64,000 nt of DNA from Salirhabdus salicampi (GTDB lineage: Bacteria > Bacillota > Bacilli > Bacillales > Alkalibacillaceae). The stretch lies in assembly GCF_024259515.1 (NCBI RefSeq), contig NZ_JANBWE010000001.1:868001-932000 (forward strand), given 5' to 3'. This document shows positions 1-9,258 of this stretch, one piece after another. A program made the position numbers and the translations under genes. The first letter of the stretch is position 1. The number at the start of each line of letters is the position of its first letter. The notes under the pieces are model-generated. The model ran no database searches. It was not told where the DNA came from and saw only the letters and a list, made by a program, of their open reading frames with translations.

Positions 1-130
1 TAGATATGGATTCGCCCCCTTGTAACTCTGATGGTACATATCGATTAGCATCTTGTAACAAATGAAATGGAATATTGAATTTCTTACTTAACTGAAATAA
101 CGTTTCACCATGTGATGCAATTAACTTCAT
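1..130 (-). CDS. LysM-domain protein, N-terminal part only
   Basis: The reverse strand from an ATG at 130 reads MKLIASHGETLFQLSKKFNI and continues to the window edge (about 43 residues). The pattern of a short beta strand, a 'HGETLFQLSKKF' helix and a following 'P..LL..AN' segment is a LysM carbohydrate-binding module sitting at the very N-terminus, with no signal peptide in front of it. A GGGAG ribosome binding site lies just upstream (about 135-142 on the complement). LysM modules bind N-acetylglucosamine polymers such as peptidoglycan, often in wall hydrolases or spore proteins. The catalytic or partner domain lies outside the window, so no enzyme name is given. Confidence 0.6.
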   Translation of the reverse strand, partial: MKLIASHGETLFQLSKKFNIPFHLLQDANRYVPSELQGGESIS

Positions 131-305
131 GAACAAACACTCCCATTTCGTTTGTTTTTCGAATAAATATATGAGGTTACCTTACATTTTATTGTTAGAA
201 CCTTTAAAATTATCTGTTAAAAATATAAAAAAAAAGGGTTTTTCTATGCCTATCTCTAATAATATATAGTTAGAAAAGAATTTTACTAAGGAGGGGCTTT
301 TATTT

Positions 306-542
306 ATGGCATTTATTATTACATCACCTTGTAAAGATGAAAAAGCAGCCGAGTGTGTAGACGTATGTCCGGTTGAATGTATTGAAGAAGGAGAGGACAT
401 GTTTTATATTGATCCGGAAATTTGTATTGACTGCGGGGCATGTGAAGCCGTTTGCCCGGTAGAAGCTATCTACCACGAGGACGATGTTCCTGATGGGGAA
501 AAAGATTATATCCAATTAAACAGAGATTTTTTCAAATCATAA
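306..542 (+). CDS. fer: Ferredoxin, bacterial 4Fe-4S type
   Basis: This is a 78-residue acidic electron carrier. Two cysteine clusters are visible: a first one with C at about 11, 18 and 22 (CVDVCPVECI) and a classic CIDCGACEAVCP motif at about 39-50. This arrangement fits the Bacillus-type ferredoxin that holds one 4Fe-4S cluster and donates electrons to cytochrome P450s, desaturases or other reductases in the cytoplasm. The length matches the family (77-82 residues). The ATG follows a strong AAGGAGG site at about 289-295. The gene is monocistronic: it ends in a clear terminator at 546-571, and a divergent LysM gene lies upstream. Confidence 0.93.
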   Translation: MAFIITSPCKDEKAAECVDVCPVECIEEGEDMFYIDPEICIDCGACEAVCPVEAIYHEDDVPDGEKDYIQLNRDFFKS

Positions 543-545
543 GAA

Positions 546-571
546 AAGGGGCTGAGTACAGCCCCTTCTTT
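546..571 (+). terminator. Rho-independent terminator of the ferredoxin gene
   Basis: A perfect 9-bp stem (546-554 AAGGGGCTG with 559-567) encloses the loop AGTA and is followed by a short T-rich run. It begins four bases after the ferredoxin stop codon. Confidence 0.85.
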
Positions 572-604
572 AATTTATATAAACTTTCTTTTTCTTTCAT
601 GTAA

Positions 605-1396
605 TTACGTAATTTTATGAAATGAAGGCTTCTGGTCTTGAAACGTTGTTACATATTTGAAACCTAAATCTTGTAAGAGAGCGACAGACTCATCATAACG
701 GTCGTTTAGTGTATTTGGTTTGTGGGAGTCAGAACCAATGGTGATAATTTCCCCGTTCATCTCCTTATACAATTGAAGAATATCCTTGCTGGGCATAAAT
801 TGATCTAAACCATAACGGAAGCTCGACGTGTTAATTTCGATTCCTTTCCCCTCCGGAATTATAACACGGAAAATTTCTTCCATAATATCGAGAAAGTGAT
901 GAACATTATATTCATACTTATATCGTTTTACTAAATCAATGTGCCCGACAATGTTAAATTCTTTATATGTTTTTACACAGTGAAGAAGTTCACTATAATA
1001 TTTTTCATAAGCTTCATGCAATGAACAATCGGTAAACAAGTTACCAGAGTGTAAATCTTTTCGGTCGGTTGTGTGCATAGAGCAAATAATAAAGTCAAAG
1101 AAATTGTTAGCAACAATTTCTTCATACTGTGGTAAAACGTGAGGCTGTACGCCTAGTTCTACGCCTTTGTAGATGTCTATATCATTTCCGTATTGTTTTT
1201 GCATGTCTTTTACTTTTTGGGCATAGCCGGTCAAGTTTAAATCGAAGTCAATCGTCGGATCCGGATAATCAATATCGATGTGTTCTGTAAAACAGATTTT
1301 TTGAATTCCCTTCTGTATAGCAGCTTCCACCATTTTCTCCATGGGGATGTTACAGTCGGCAGAGAATTCGCTGTGTACGTGATAATCAAATTTCAT
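605..1396 (-). CDS. hisJ: Histidinol-phosphatase, PHP family
   Basis: The 263-residue protein begins MKFDYHVHSEFSADC, the HxH motif I of the polymerase-and-histidinol-phosphatase (PHP) metal-dependent hydrolases. It also has FTEHIDID (motif II), CSMHTTDR, NIVGHIDLVKRY and TIGSDSHKP, together the expected set of metal ligands of a TIM-like barrel. It should dephosphorylate L-histidinol phosphate, the step between HisC and HisD. It is divergently transcribed from the his operon, and its presence explains why that operon has no phosphatase domain: hisB here encodes only the dehydratase. An AGAGAGG-like ribosome binding site lies just upstream of the ATG. Confidence 0.9.
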   Translation of the reverse strand: MKFDYHVHSEFSADCNIPMEKMVEAAIQKGIQKICFTEHIDIDYPDPTIDFDLNLTGYAQKVKDMQKQYGNDIDIYKGVELGVQPHVLPQYEEIVANNFFDFIICSMHTTDRKDLHSGNLFTDCSLHEAYEKYYSELLHCVKTYKEFNIVGHIDLVKRYKYEYNVHHFLDIMEEIFRVIIPEGKGIEINTSSFRYGLDQFMPSKDILQLYKEMNGEIITIGSDSHKPNTLNDRYDESVALLQDLGFKYVTTFQDQKPSFHKIT

Positions 1397-1463
1397 GGAA
1401 TATTCCTCTCTTTCACTATACTATAGGTGCATTTTATTATGAATATAGTCAAAGGTAAACATG

Positions 1464-1492
1464 TTGACAATTCATAGTTACCATTTTACAAT
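1464..1492 (+). promoter_or_regulatory. Sigma-A type promoter of the his operon
   Basis: TTGACA at 1464-1469 and TACAAT at 1487-1492 are separated by exactly 17 bases, an almost ideal sigma-A promoter. The predicted start site is near 1499, giving a leader of only about 58 nt. That leaves no room for a T-box or other long attenuator, so any histidine control must act at the promoter or elsewhere. Confidence 0.75.
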
Positions 1493-1556
1493 AAATCTAA
1501 CTTTAATCAAATGAAGAGATAAAGTGTTAAATCGATAAACTAATAAAGGTTGGTGA

Positions 1557-2825
1557 ATGGGCATGAACCATCACATTCCAGAAGGGGTATGGGACTTATA
1601 CTCCTCTGATTTTGAAACGAAAGAAAATACGATTTCTCAAATTAAAACATTATTTAATCGGTTCGGATATAAACAAGTCCAAACACCGATATTTGAATAT
1701 TATGAGTTATTTACAGAAACGAAGGCGACGATAGAAAAAGATCGAATGATTAAGTTAATTGATCGGGATGGCCGCATTTTAGTGTTACGACCTGATGTAA
1801 CAATTCCGATTGCGAGAATGGTTGCAAATGACTATCAAGATGGAAAAGAACAATCATCCTTTAAGCTTTCATACATTACAAATGTGTTCCGAGTTAGAAC
1901 CGATAAGAAAGTTCAACAAAATCGAGAATTTACTCAAGCTGGTGTTGAATTTTTCGGGCAAGAAAGCATTGACGCAGATGTAGAAGTCATTACGATGGCG
2001 ATTCAGTCTTTGCAAAAGCTAGGGTTTGAAGGCTTTACAATTGATATAGGCCAGGCTAACTTTTTTAAAGAACTAATTAACGGTTCAGGATTATCTGTTG
2101 AACAATTTAACCAAGTTCGTTACTTAATCGAGCATAAAAATTTTGCTGAACTTTCCCGTCTCGTTGAAACTCTATCGATAGAAACAAACTATAGGGAAGC
2201 CATTTTAAATATTCCGTCCTTATACGGAAAAGGTGAGGAGCTATTTCGGAAAGCAGAGCAGTTCATTATGACCAAAAAGATGGAAGAAGAGTTAAATAAG
2301 TTAAGAGAAGTATACGAGCACTTAGTAGAAGATGGTTATGAACAGTTTGTCACCTTAGATTTAGGCTTAATTAATCATCTGAATTACTATACCGGAACCA
2401 TCTTCCAAGGCTTTGTTCCAGAATATGGGAAGCCGATTGTGGTGGGTGGCCGCTATGATCATTTATGTAAACAATTTGGTTATGAAATTCCTGCAACTGG
2501 TTTTGGTATATACGTCGATGACTTAATCGAAGCTATGGGAATTCATCAGTTACAACCTGATCGTTTTGAGGAAAAAGCGATTCTTCTTACATTTGAACCA
2601 ACATATCGGAAAGAAGCTGTAAAGACAGCGAATCTTTTACGGGAAAAAGGATTTATTGTTGAAACGACAAATATGAAAAACAATCCATATGGAAATGAAG
2701 AAGTTCCGCCGTTTTCCGTAATGATACATGTAAGTGATAAAGGATTTCAAATTGTCGATGAACAACAAAACATACAATCACTGAAATCTATAGAAAATGT
2801 CGTTGAGTTAATTAGGGGGCTGTAA
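1557..2825 (+). CDS. hisZ: ATP phosphoribosyltransferase regulatory subunit
   Basis: This 422-residue protein is a histidyl-tRNA-synthetase paralogue. The class II motifs are recognisable (early GVWDLY, LRPDVTIPIARMV, and REFTQAGVEFFG near 125-135), but the tRNA-binding end is degenerate. In organisms with a short HisG, HisZ joins HisG in a hetero-octamer and is needed for the first step of histidine synthesis and its feedback inhibition by histidine. The ATG at 1557 has AAAGG seven bases upstream; the ATG at 1563 is too far from it. The stop is separated by a single base from the GTG of hisG, which suggests translational coupling. Confidence 0.93.
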   Translation: MGMNHHIPEGVWDLYSSDFETKENTISQIKTLFNRFGYKQVQTPIFEYYELFTETKATIEKDRMIKLIDRDGRILVLRPDVTIPIARMVANDYQDGKEQSSFKLSYITNVFRVRTDKKVQQNREFTQAGVEFFGQESIDADVEVITMAIQSLQKLGFEGFTIDIGQANFFKELINGSGLSVEQFNQVRYLIEHKNFAELSRLVETLSIETNYREAILNIPSLYGKGEELFRKAEQFIMTKKMEEELNKLREVYEHLVEDGYEQFVTLDLGLINHLNYYTGTIFQGFVPEYGKPIVVGGRYDHLCKQFGYEIPATGFGIYVDDLIEAMGIHQLQPDRFEEKAILLTFEPTYRKEAVKTANLLREKGFIVETTNMKNNPYGNEEVPPFSVMIHVSDKGFQIVDEQQNIQSLKSIENVVELIRGL

Positions 2826-2826
2826 T

Positions 2827-3450
2827 GTGAACGGAGTAACAATTGCATTAGCAAAAGGAAGACTTGCAAAGAAGGCAATAGAAATATTAAACGAAGTTGA
2901 TATCCATTTTTCTGATTTAACAACTGATAGTAGAAAACTTATATTTGATGATAACGACCATAAAGTTAAGGTAATCTTAGTCAAAGCCGATGATGTTGCA
3001 ACATATGTAGAAAAAGGGGCTGCAGACATCGGAATTGTTGGAAAAGATACATTAATGGAAGCGAAAGCCGATGTTTATGAAGTTCTTGATTTAGGGTTCG
3101 GAAAATGTAAGTTTTCCGTTGCTGCTCAGTCGACTGATTTACCAAGCGCAAAACAAAAATTAACCGTTGCTACAAAATATCCAAACGTTGCAAAAGATTT
3201 TTATAGTAAAAAAGGGATTTATGTCGAAACGATAAAACTACACGGTTCGGTAGAGTTAGCCCCTTTAATTGGTTTGAGCGACGTAATTGTCGATATTGTC
3301 GAATCAGGACGAACATTGAAAGAAAACGGTCTGAAAGTAGTAGAAGATATCGCTGATATTAGTGCCCGGTTAATTGTAAATAAAGCCAGCTTTAAAACGA
3401 AAGTAGAAAGTACCCACGAGTTAATCGAGAAAATACGAACCACTTTATAA
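2827..3450 (+). CDS. hisG: ATP phosphoribosyltransferase catalytic subunit, short form
   Basis: The 207-residue enzyme condenses ATP with PRPP to give phosphoribosyl-ATP, the committed step of histidine synthesis. It starts at GTG 2827 (VNGVTIALAKGRLAKKAIEI) behind AGGGGG. The length is that of short HisG, which lacks the C-terminal ACT-like regulatory domain and depends on HisZ, encoded directly upstream. The PRPP-binding loop is seen in DVIVDIVESGRTLKENGL near 155-172. The gene lies between hisZ and hisD in the same direction. Confidence 0.95.
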   Translation: MNGVTIALAKGRLAKKAIEILNEVDIHFSDLTTDSRKLIFDDNDHKVKVILVKADDVATYVEKGAADIGIVGKDTLMEAKADVYEVLDLGFGKCKFSVAAQSTDLPSAKQKLTVATKYPNVAKDFYSKKGIYVETIKLHGSVELAPLIGLSDVIVDIVESGRTLKENGLKVVEDIADISARLIVNKASFKTKVESTHELIEKIRTTL

Positions 3451-3467
3451 TAAGGAGGGGCTGAATA

Positions 3468-4763
3468 GTGGAAATCATTAAAACAACAAATGAGGCGAAC
3501 GTGGAGGAAATTATTGAAAATTTAAATAATCGCGGTGGAACATCTTTTGAAGAAACAGACCGGATTGTTACAGAAATTATTGAAACGGTAAAGCGGCAAA
3601 AGGATGAAGCATTGCGTGCCTATACGGAACAATTTGATGGTGTGAGGCTAGAACAATTACAAGTAACCGAAGAGGAATTTCATGAAGCGTTACAGCTTGT
3701 CGATCCACAGTTCCTTGATTCCTTAAGTAAAGCGGTTGAAAACATAAGAACCTACCATGAAAAGCAGGTGGAACAATCGTGGCTGACTCATAAAGGTGAT
3801 GGAATTATGCTTGGTCAATTAATTCGCCCATTACAGCGAGTAGGTATTTATATTCCGGGTGGAAAGGCTGTTTACCCCTCAACTGTTCTGATGAATGCAA
3901 TACCTGCACAAGTGGCAGGTGTAGAACAAATTGCGATGGTAACACCACCAGATCAAAATGGAAGAGTGAATCCATATACATTAGCAGCTGCTAAAACGGT
4001 TGGCATCAGCGAAGTATATAAAATTGGTGGAGCACAATCGATAGCAGCATTAGCATATGGAACGGAAACGATTGCACCGGTAAATAAAATTGTAGGGCCT
4101 GGTAACATCTTTGTGGCAAGGGCGAAAAAAGCGGTATTTGGCAAAGTTGATATTGATATGATTGCAGGCCCAAGCGAAATTTGTGTATTAGCAGATGAAA
4201 AGGCAAACCCTCGTTTTATAGCGGCGGATTTGTTGTCTCAGGCTGAACACGATGAATTAGCATCTGCAACTTTAGTGACAAATGATGAGGCATTAGCAAA
4301 GGCCGTTTCAACTGAAGTGACGATCCAAATGCAACGACTTGAGAGAAAGTCGATCATGGAAAAGAGTATTAAGGAGTTTGGCCGTATTTTTGTAACGGAA
4401 ACGATAGAAGAGGCGTTTGATATCGTTAATGACATAGCACCTGAACATTTGCAAATTATGATCAATAAAGAATTTGAGGCACTACCAAAAGTGAAAAATG
4501 CTGGGGCTATCTTTCTCGGAAGTTTTTCCCCGGAGCCATTAGGAGACTATTTTGCCGGTCCAAACCATACATTACCGACGAATGGAACTGCAAAATTCTC
4601 ATCACCACTAGGAACGTATGATTTCTTAAAACGTTCCAGTTTAATCTACTACAATGAGGAAGAGCTTAGGAAAGTCCAACATGATATCACTGCAATTGCA
4701 AATAATGAAGGATTAACAGCACACGCCAATGCGATAAATATTCGTTTTGAAAATAAGGAATAG
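3468..4763 (+). CDS. hisD: Histidinol dehydrogenase
   Basis: The 431-residue NAD-dependent enzyme carries out the last two oxidations from histidinol to histidine. Family signatures are PGGKAVYPSTVLMNAIPA, GPGNIFVARAKK, DMIAGPSEICVLAD, LLSQAEHD with the zinc-ligand region, and APEHLQIM with the catalytic histidine, ending with GPNHTLPTNGTAKFSSPLG. The start is GTG 3468, preceded by AAGGAGGGG. Length and motif order are normal. It sits 17 bases after hisG. Confidence 0.96.
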   Translation: MEIIKTTNEANVEEIIENLNNRGGTSFEETDRIVTEIIETVKRQKDEALRAYTEQFDGVRLEQLQVTEEEFHEALQLVDPQFLDSLSKAVENIRTYHEKQVEQSWLTHKGDGIMLGQLIRPLQRVGIYIPGGKAVYPSTVLMNAIPAQVAGVEQIAMVTPPDQNGRVNPYTLAAAKTVGISEVYKIGGAQSIAALAYGTETIAPVNKIVGPGNIFVARAKKAVFGKVDIDMIAGPSEICVLADEKANPRFIAADLLSQAEHDELASATLVTNDEALAKAVSTEVTIQMQRLERKSIMEKSIKEFGRIFVTETIEEAFDIVNDIAPEHLQIMINKEFEALPKVKNAGAIFLGSFSPEPLGDYFAGPNHTLPTNGTAKFSSPLGTYDFLKRSSLIYYNEEELRKVQHDITAIANNEGLTAHANAINIRFENKE

Positions 4764-4777
4764 CAAAGGGGATTATG

Positions 4778-5362
4778 ATGCGAAAAGGAACGATTACAAG
4801 AAGCACGACGGAAACTGAAATTGAACTCGCCTTACACATTGATGGGGAAGGAAAGGGTACCATTGATACGGGGATTGGCTTTTTCGACCATATGCTAACA
4901 TTGATGACAAGACATGGTTTATTAGATCTCGATGTAAAATGTAACGGTGATATAGCCGTAGACTTTCACCATTCCGTAGAGGATGTAGGTATTGCTTTAG
5001 GTAAGGCGTTTCAAGAAGCATTAGGAAATAAAGAAAGTATAACTAGATACGCAACAGTCTTTACACCAATGGATGAAGCTTTATCTATGGTTTCATTAGA
5101 CATTAGTGGCCGTTCTTTTCTTCATTTTAATGCTGAAATGCCAGTGGAAAAAGTGGGCCAATTTGATACAGAATTAGTGGAAGAATTTTTCCGTGCATTC
5201 GCTAGCAATGCAGGGGTTACCCTCCATATTAACCTGCAATATGGCCGTAATGGACATCATATTATAGAATCTATTTTTAAAGGATTCGGCCGTGCATTAG
5301 ATGAAGCTACACAAAAACAAGAGCGGATAGTTGGCGTACCTTCAACAAAAGGAATGCTGTAA
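4778..5362 (+). CDS. hisB: Imidazoleglycerol-phosphate dehydratase
   Basis: This 194-residue manganese enzyme dehydrates imidazole glycerol phosphate to imidazole acetol phosphate. Both characteristic histidine clusters are present: FFDHMLTLMTRHG with DFHHSVEDVGIALG, and NGHHIIESIFKGFGRAL near the C-terminus. There is no N-terminal phosphatase domain, unlike enteric HisB, in keeping with the separate PHP phosphatase at 605-1396. Two ATGs lie together (4775 and 4778); the second has better spacing from AAAGGGG at 4765-4771 and is chosen here. Confidence 0.95.
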   Translation: MRKGTITRSTTETEIELALHIDGEGKGTIDTGIGFFDHMLTLMTRHGLLDLDVKCNGDIAVDFHHSVEDVGIALGKAFQEALGNKESITRYATVFTPMDEALSMVSLDISGRSFLHFNAEMPVEKVGQFDTELVEEFFRAFASNAGVTLHINLQYGRNGHHIIESIFKGFGRALDEATQKQERIVGVPSTKGML

Positions 5363-5378
5363 AAAGGAGCTAATAACT

Positions 5379-5984
5379 ATGATAGGAATCATTGATTATG
5401 GAGCAGGAAATTTAAAAAGTGTGAGTCATGCATTGGACCAGCTCGGTTTAGATCGAAAAATTATTTCAACCGAACGAGAAGTAAATGAAAGTGATGCACT
5501 CATTCTACCGGGAGTAGGTGCTTTTCGTGATGCGATGGTGAACCTGGAAAATGTAGGTCTCGTTGATGTTATTAAAGAAAATGTAACGGCAGGTAAGCCA
5601 ATTCTAGGTATTTGTTTAGGGATGCAGCTGTTCTACGAAACGAGCTATGAAAACGGAAAGTGGGCTGGGCTCGGTTTATTAAAAGGAGAAGTTGTAAGAT
5701 TTGAACATGACTTAAAGATTCCCCATATGGGTTGGAACCAATTGTTACGAGGGAACAATGATGAAATTGGCAACGGGATTGGGGAAGGAGAATATACGTA
5801 TTTTGTTCATTCTTATTATGTAAATCCGAAAGATGAAAACGAGGTTGTATTTTGGACCGACTATGGAATCGAAGTTCCGGCGGTAGTCCGAAAAGATAAC
5901 GTTGTAGGGATGCAATTTCATCCAGAGAAAAGTTCCAAAACAGGCATGAAGCTACTAAGTAATTTTGGGGAGATGGTTACATGA
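5379..5984 (+). CDS. hisH: Imidazole glycerol phosphate synthase, glutaminase subunit
   Basis: The 201-residue class I glutamine amidotransferase supplies ammonia to HisF. The oxyanion strand and nucleophile are seen in GICLGMQLF (Cys near residue 79), and the His-Glu pair in MQFHPEKSS near the C-terminus. The ATG at 5379 follows AAAAAGGAG; an in-frame ATG 48 bases upstream would overlap hisB and has no ribosome binding site. The stop overlaps the hisA start as ATGA at 5981-5984. Confidence 0.95.
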   Translation: MIGIIDYGAGNLKSVSHALDQLGLDRKIISTEREVNESDALILPGVGAFRDAMVNLENVGLVDVIKENVTAGKPILGICLGMQLFYETSYENGKWAGLGLLKGEVVRFEHDLKIPHMGWNQLLRGNNDEIGNGIGEGEYTYFVHSYYVNPKDENEVVFWTDYGIEVPAVVRKDNVVGMQFHPEKSSKTGMKLLSNFGEMVT

Positions 5985-6688
5985 TTATATTTCCGGCTAT
6001 CGACATTCGAGACGGGAAAGCGGTCCGACTCGTACAAGGAAAATACGACCAGCAAGACACGTACGGTGATCCAGTAGAAATGGCCCGAAAATGGGTGGAA
6101 AAAGGGGCTACGTTTTTACACATCGTAGATTTAGACGGTGCCTTAGTTGGTGAAAGTAAAAATTTAACCGCCATTAAAGAAATCGCTAGTACAGTCGACG
6201 TTCCAGTACAAGTTGGTGGTGGAGTTCGCTCTATTGAAAAAATTGAAGCATTGTTGGAGAGTGGAGTGAGTCGTGTCATTCTTGGCACATCCGCTATTTT
6301 AGATGACGTATTTTTAAAAGAGGCTGTCTCAACCTTTGGTGAAAAAATTGTTGTATCTATAGATGCGAAAAAAGGTTATGTTGCCACTGATGGCTGGACG
6401 AAAACGACTGACCGAAAAGCCCTTACCTTCGGCAAGGAATTAGAAGCATTAGGTGTTAAAACAATCGTCTATACAGATATTGCAAAAGACGGTATGCTTG
6501 CAGGTCCAAATTTTGAAGAATTACAAACGATGAATGACCATCTGAACATTGATGTGATTGCATCTGGTGGTATTTCGACTATAGAAGATATCAAAACATT
6601 GCACCAATTACATTTGTATGGTGCAATCGTAGGCAAGGCCTTATATACCGGAAAAGTTGAATTAGAAGAGATATTAAAGGAAGTGTAA
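5981..6688 (+). CDS. hisA: ProFAR isomerase (phosphoribosylformimino-AICAR-P isomerase)
   Basis: This 235-residue (beta/alpha)8 enzyme opens the ribose ring of ProFAR. The start IIFPAIDIRDGKAVRLVQG carries the catalytic Asp8, the middle has VPVQVGGGVRS, and the second half has VIASGGIST, the two phosphate-binding glycine motifs of the duplicated half barrels shared with HisF. The start codon overlaps the hisH stop by four bases, so translation is likely coupled. Confidence 0.95.
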   Translation: MIIFPAIDIRDGKAVRLVQGKYDQQDTYGDPVEMARKWVEKGATFLHIVDLDGALVGESKNLTAIKEIASTVDVPVQVGGGVRSIEKIEALLESGVSRVILGTSAILDDVFLKEAVSTFGEKIVVSIDAKKGYVATDGWTKTTDRKALTFGKELEALGVKTIVYTDIAKDGMLAGPNFEELQTMNDHLNIDVIASGGISTIEDIKTLHQLHLYGAIVGKALYTGKVELEEILKEV

Positions 6689-6690
6689 CG

Positions 6691-7455
6691 ATGCTAGCAA
6701 AGCGTATTGTGCCATGTTTAGATGTAAATAAAGGAAGAGTTGTAAAAGGGCAAAAGTTTGAAAATATTGTAGATGTTGCAGATCCTGTAGAATTAGCAAA
6801 GCGTTATAGTGAGCTGGGAGCAGATGAAATTGTGTATTACGATATAACAGCCTCAAATGAAGCACGTGATATATTTATTGACGTTGTTGAAATTACAGCT
6901 AAAGAAGTTCGTGTTCCGTTAACTGTTGGCGGGGGAATTCGTACGATTGAAGATTTTCGGAAAGTATTGAATGCAGGGGCTGATAAAGTTTCGGTAAATA
7001 GCGCGGCTGTAGCAGATCCACAAATTATTAAAAAGGCGGCAGAGAAGTTTGGCAGTCAATGTGTAGTTCTATCTATCGATGCTAAACAAGATGAAAATGG
7101 AAAGTGGATGGTTTACACAAATGGTGGTCGTAAAGCGACAGGCATGGATGCTGTAGCATGGGCAAAAGAAGGAGAAAAATTAGGCGCAGGGGAAATCGTT
7201 TTGAATGCAATAAATACCGATGGTGTACGCACTGGGTATAGTTTAAATATTACAAAAGAAATCGCAGAAAATGTAAAAGTACCTGTTGTTGCTTCTGGAG
7301 GTGCGGGAGTAGCTGAACATTTCTTAGAAATTTTACAAGAAGGAAAAGCCGATGCTGCATTAGCTGCATCCGTTTTCCACTACAATGAAATAGAAATGAG
7401 TTCTCTAAAAAACTATTTATTTGAAAATGGTGTAGAAGTGAGGCGTACCGTGTAA
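6691..7455 (+). CDS. hisF: Imidazole glycerol phosphate synthase, cyclase subunit
   Basis: The 254-residue (beta/alpha)8 cyclase partners HisH to make imidazole glycerol phosphate and AICAR. Signatures are [20 protein letters not shown] with the catalytic Asp11, [11 protein letters not shown], and the second Asp in [13 protein letters not shown], followed by [10 protein letters not shown]. It begins two bases after hisA. Its stop shares one base with the ATG of hisI. Confidence 0.96.
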   Translation: MLAKRIVPCLDVNKGRVVKGQKFENIVDVADPVELAKRYSELGADEIVYYDITASNEARDIFIDVVEITAKEVRVPLTVGGGIRTIEDFRKVLNAGADKVSVNSAAVADPQIIKKAAEKFGSQCVVLSIDAKQDENGKWMVYTNGGRKATGMDAVAWAKEGEKLGAGEIVLNAINTDGVRTGYSLNITKEIAENVKVPVVASGGAGVAEHFLEILQEGKADAALAASVFHYNEIEMSSLKNYLFENGVEVRRTV

Positions 7456-8081
7456 TGGGATTTAATATTGAAGAAATAACTTTTAATGAGCAAGGGCTTG
7501 TACCGGCAATTGTACAAGATATTCGAAACGGGAAAGTCCTTATGCTCGCTTATATGAATGAGGAATCGATTGGGAAGACGATAGAAACAAAAACAACATG
7601 GTTTTATAGCCGAAGTCGTCAGCAACTTTGGAACAAAGGGGCAACATCAGGGAATAAGCAACTTGTACAAAAAATGAGCTATGATTGCGACGGAGATTCT
7701 ATACTCATAGAAGTTGTGCCTCTTGGAAATGCCTGTCATACCGGTGAGGAAAGCTGCTTCTTTAACAACATTGAAGTAGGAACATCTACTCCGTTTAATC
7801 GTAATGTAATTCCTGAAGTATATGACCAAATAAAAGAACGTCAGGCTCACCCTAATGAAGATTCATATACAAGTTACTTATTCAGAGAGGGCCTTGATAA
7901 AATATTGAAAAAAGTTGGCGAAGAAGCCAGTGAAGTTATTATCGGTGCAAAAAATCGAGATAAAGAAGAATTGACGGCTGAACTTTCCGATTTAGTTTAT
8001 CATTCACTTGTCCTTATGGTTGAACAAGGAATTTCGATTGATGATGTGAAGGAGGAGCTCGTTAAAAGGCAAGGAAAGTAA
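7455..8081 (+). CDS. hisI: Bifunctional phosphoribosyl-AMP cyclohydrolase / phosphoribosyl-ATP pyrophosphatase
   Basis: The 208-residue fusion carries out steps two and three of the pathway. Residues 1-110 are the cyclohydrolase, with [19 protein letters not shown] and the metal-binding segment [11 protein letters not shown]...[12 protein letters not shown]. Residues 120-205 are the helical pyrophosphatase, with [15 protein letters not shown] and [17 protein letters not shown]. The start overlaps the hisF stop by one base. Confidence 0.95.
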   Translation: MGFNIEEITFNEQGLVPAIVQDIRNGKVLMLAYMNEESIGKTIETKTTWFYSRSRQQLWNKGATSGNKQLVQKMSYDCDGDSILIEVVPLGNACHTGEESCFFNNIEVGTSTPFNRNVIPEVYDQIKERQAHPNEDSYTSYLFREGLDKILKKVGEEASEVIIGAKNRDKEELTAELSDLVYHSLVLMVEQGISIDDVKEELVKRQGK

Positions 8082-8099
8082 AAGAATGGAGGAATAAGG

Positions 8100-9158
8100 T
8101 TGAGTAAGTTTTGGAGTGACATCGTGAAAGAAACGGAACCCTATGTACCCGGTGAACAACCGAGGGATCCGGATATTATTAAACTTAATACGAATGAAAA
8201 TCCATACCCTCCTTCACCGAAGGTAATTGAGGCAATCAAAAGGGAAATCGACGCTTCTCTTCGTTTATACCCAGATCCAAAGGTGGATTCGTTATTAGAA
8301 ACGATTTCGGAAACGTTTGGAGTAAAAAAAGATGAAGTATTTGTAGGGAATGGATCAGATGAAGTTTTAGCCTTTGCGTTTATGGCTTTCTTCAATAAAG
8401 ATCAAACGATCCGATTTCCTGATATAACGTATAGCTTTTACCCTGTTTATTCAAAGATTTTTCAAATTCCATATGAAACCGTTCCTTTGAAAGCTGATTA
8501 TACAATCCCGGTGGAATCATTTTATAACAGTGAAGGTGGGGTTATCTTCCCAAATCCAAACGCCCCAACAGGAATTTTGTTATCGCTTGAGGATATAGAG
8601 GTTATTTTAAAAAATAATGAGAACAAAGTGGTCATCGTCGATGAAGCGTATATTGATTTTGGTGGAACATCAGTAACGTCACTTGTTGAAGACTATAATA
8701 ATTTATTAGTAATCCAAACTTTATCAAAATCCCGCTCTTTGGCAGGTCTTCGTGTCGGTTTTGCGATTGGGAGCCAAGAATTAATTGAAGGGTTAAATCG
8801 CGTGAAGAACTCTTTTAATTCTTATACAATTGACCGTCTTGCACTTGTTGGTGCAAAAGCAGCAATAGAGGATGAGTCATATTTTGCGAAAACCCGAAAC
8901 ACTATAATCGAAACAAGGCAATGGGTTGGAGAACAGTTACGGCAGCTGGGATTTACTGTACTTCCATCTCAAGCTAATTTTTTATTTGCTCAACATGAGA
9001 ATGCGAAAACTCTATATGAACAATTAAAGGATAAGGGGATTTATGTACGGTACTTTGAAAAAGAAAGAATCAACCAATTTTTACGCATAACCGTTGGTAC
9101 CGATGAAGAAATGAAGACATTCATTCATTCTTTACAACACATATTACGAAAAGAATAG
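8100..9158 (+). CDS. hisC: Histidinol-phosphate aminotransferase
   Basis: The 352-residue PLP enzyme of aminotransferase fold I transfers an amino group from glutamate to imidazole acetol phosphate. Visible are the N-terminal KLNTNENPYPPSP motif, the NPNAPTG loop, VIVDEAYIDF and TLSKSRSLAGLRVG with the PLP lysine. The start is TTG 8100, preceded by GGAGG. It is the last gene of the operon and is followed at once by a terminator. In B. subtilis hisC lies in the trp cluster, so its place in the his operon here differs. Confidence 0.94.
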   Translation: MSKFWSDIVKETEPYVPGEQPRDPDIIKLNTNENPYPPSPKVIEAIKREIDASLRLYPDPKVDSLLETISETFGVKKDEVFVGNGSDEVLAFAFMAFFNKDQTIRFPDITYSFYPVYSKIFQIPYETVPLKADYTIPVESFYNSEGGVIFPNPNAPTGILLSLEDIEVILKNNENKVVIVDEAYIDFGGTSVTSLVEDYNNLLVIQTLSKSRSLAGLRVGFAIGSQELIEGLNRVKNSFNSYTIDRLALVGAKAAIEDESYFAKTRNTIIETRQWVGEQLRQLGFTVLPSQANFLFAQHENAKTLYEQLKDKGIYVRYFEKERINQFLRITVGTDEEMKTFIHSLQHILRKE

Positions 9159-9182
9159 AAAATGATTTCTATTCTTTTTTTA
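9149..9182 (+). terminator. Terminator of the his operon
   Basis: A 13-bp perfect stem (9149-9161 with 9166-9178) has the loop ATGA and merges into a T tract. The left arm includes the last codons of hisC. Confidence 0.88.
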
Positions 9183-9258
9183 TGTAACGAATCTCTGTTA
9201 AAAAATCATATTTTTCAGTAAAATAATGAGTAATGTTACCTCGTGAGGAGTTTTCAAA

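Noticed and set aside
1397-1556. Possible T-box or his attenuator before hisZ
   Set aside because: The space is only 160 bases with a promoter at 1464-1492; no T-box core or terminator is seen.
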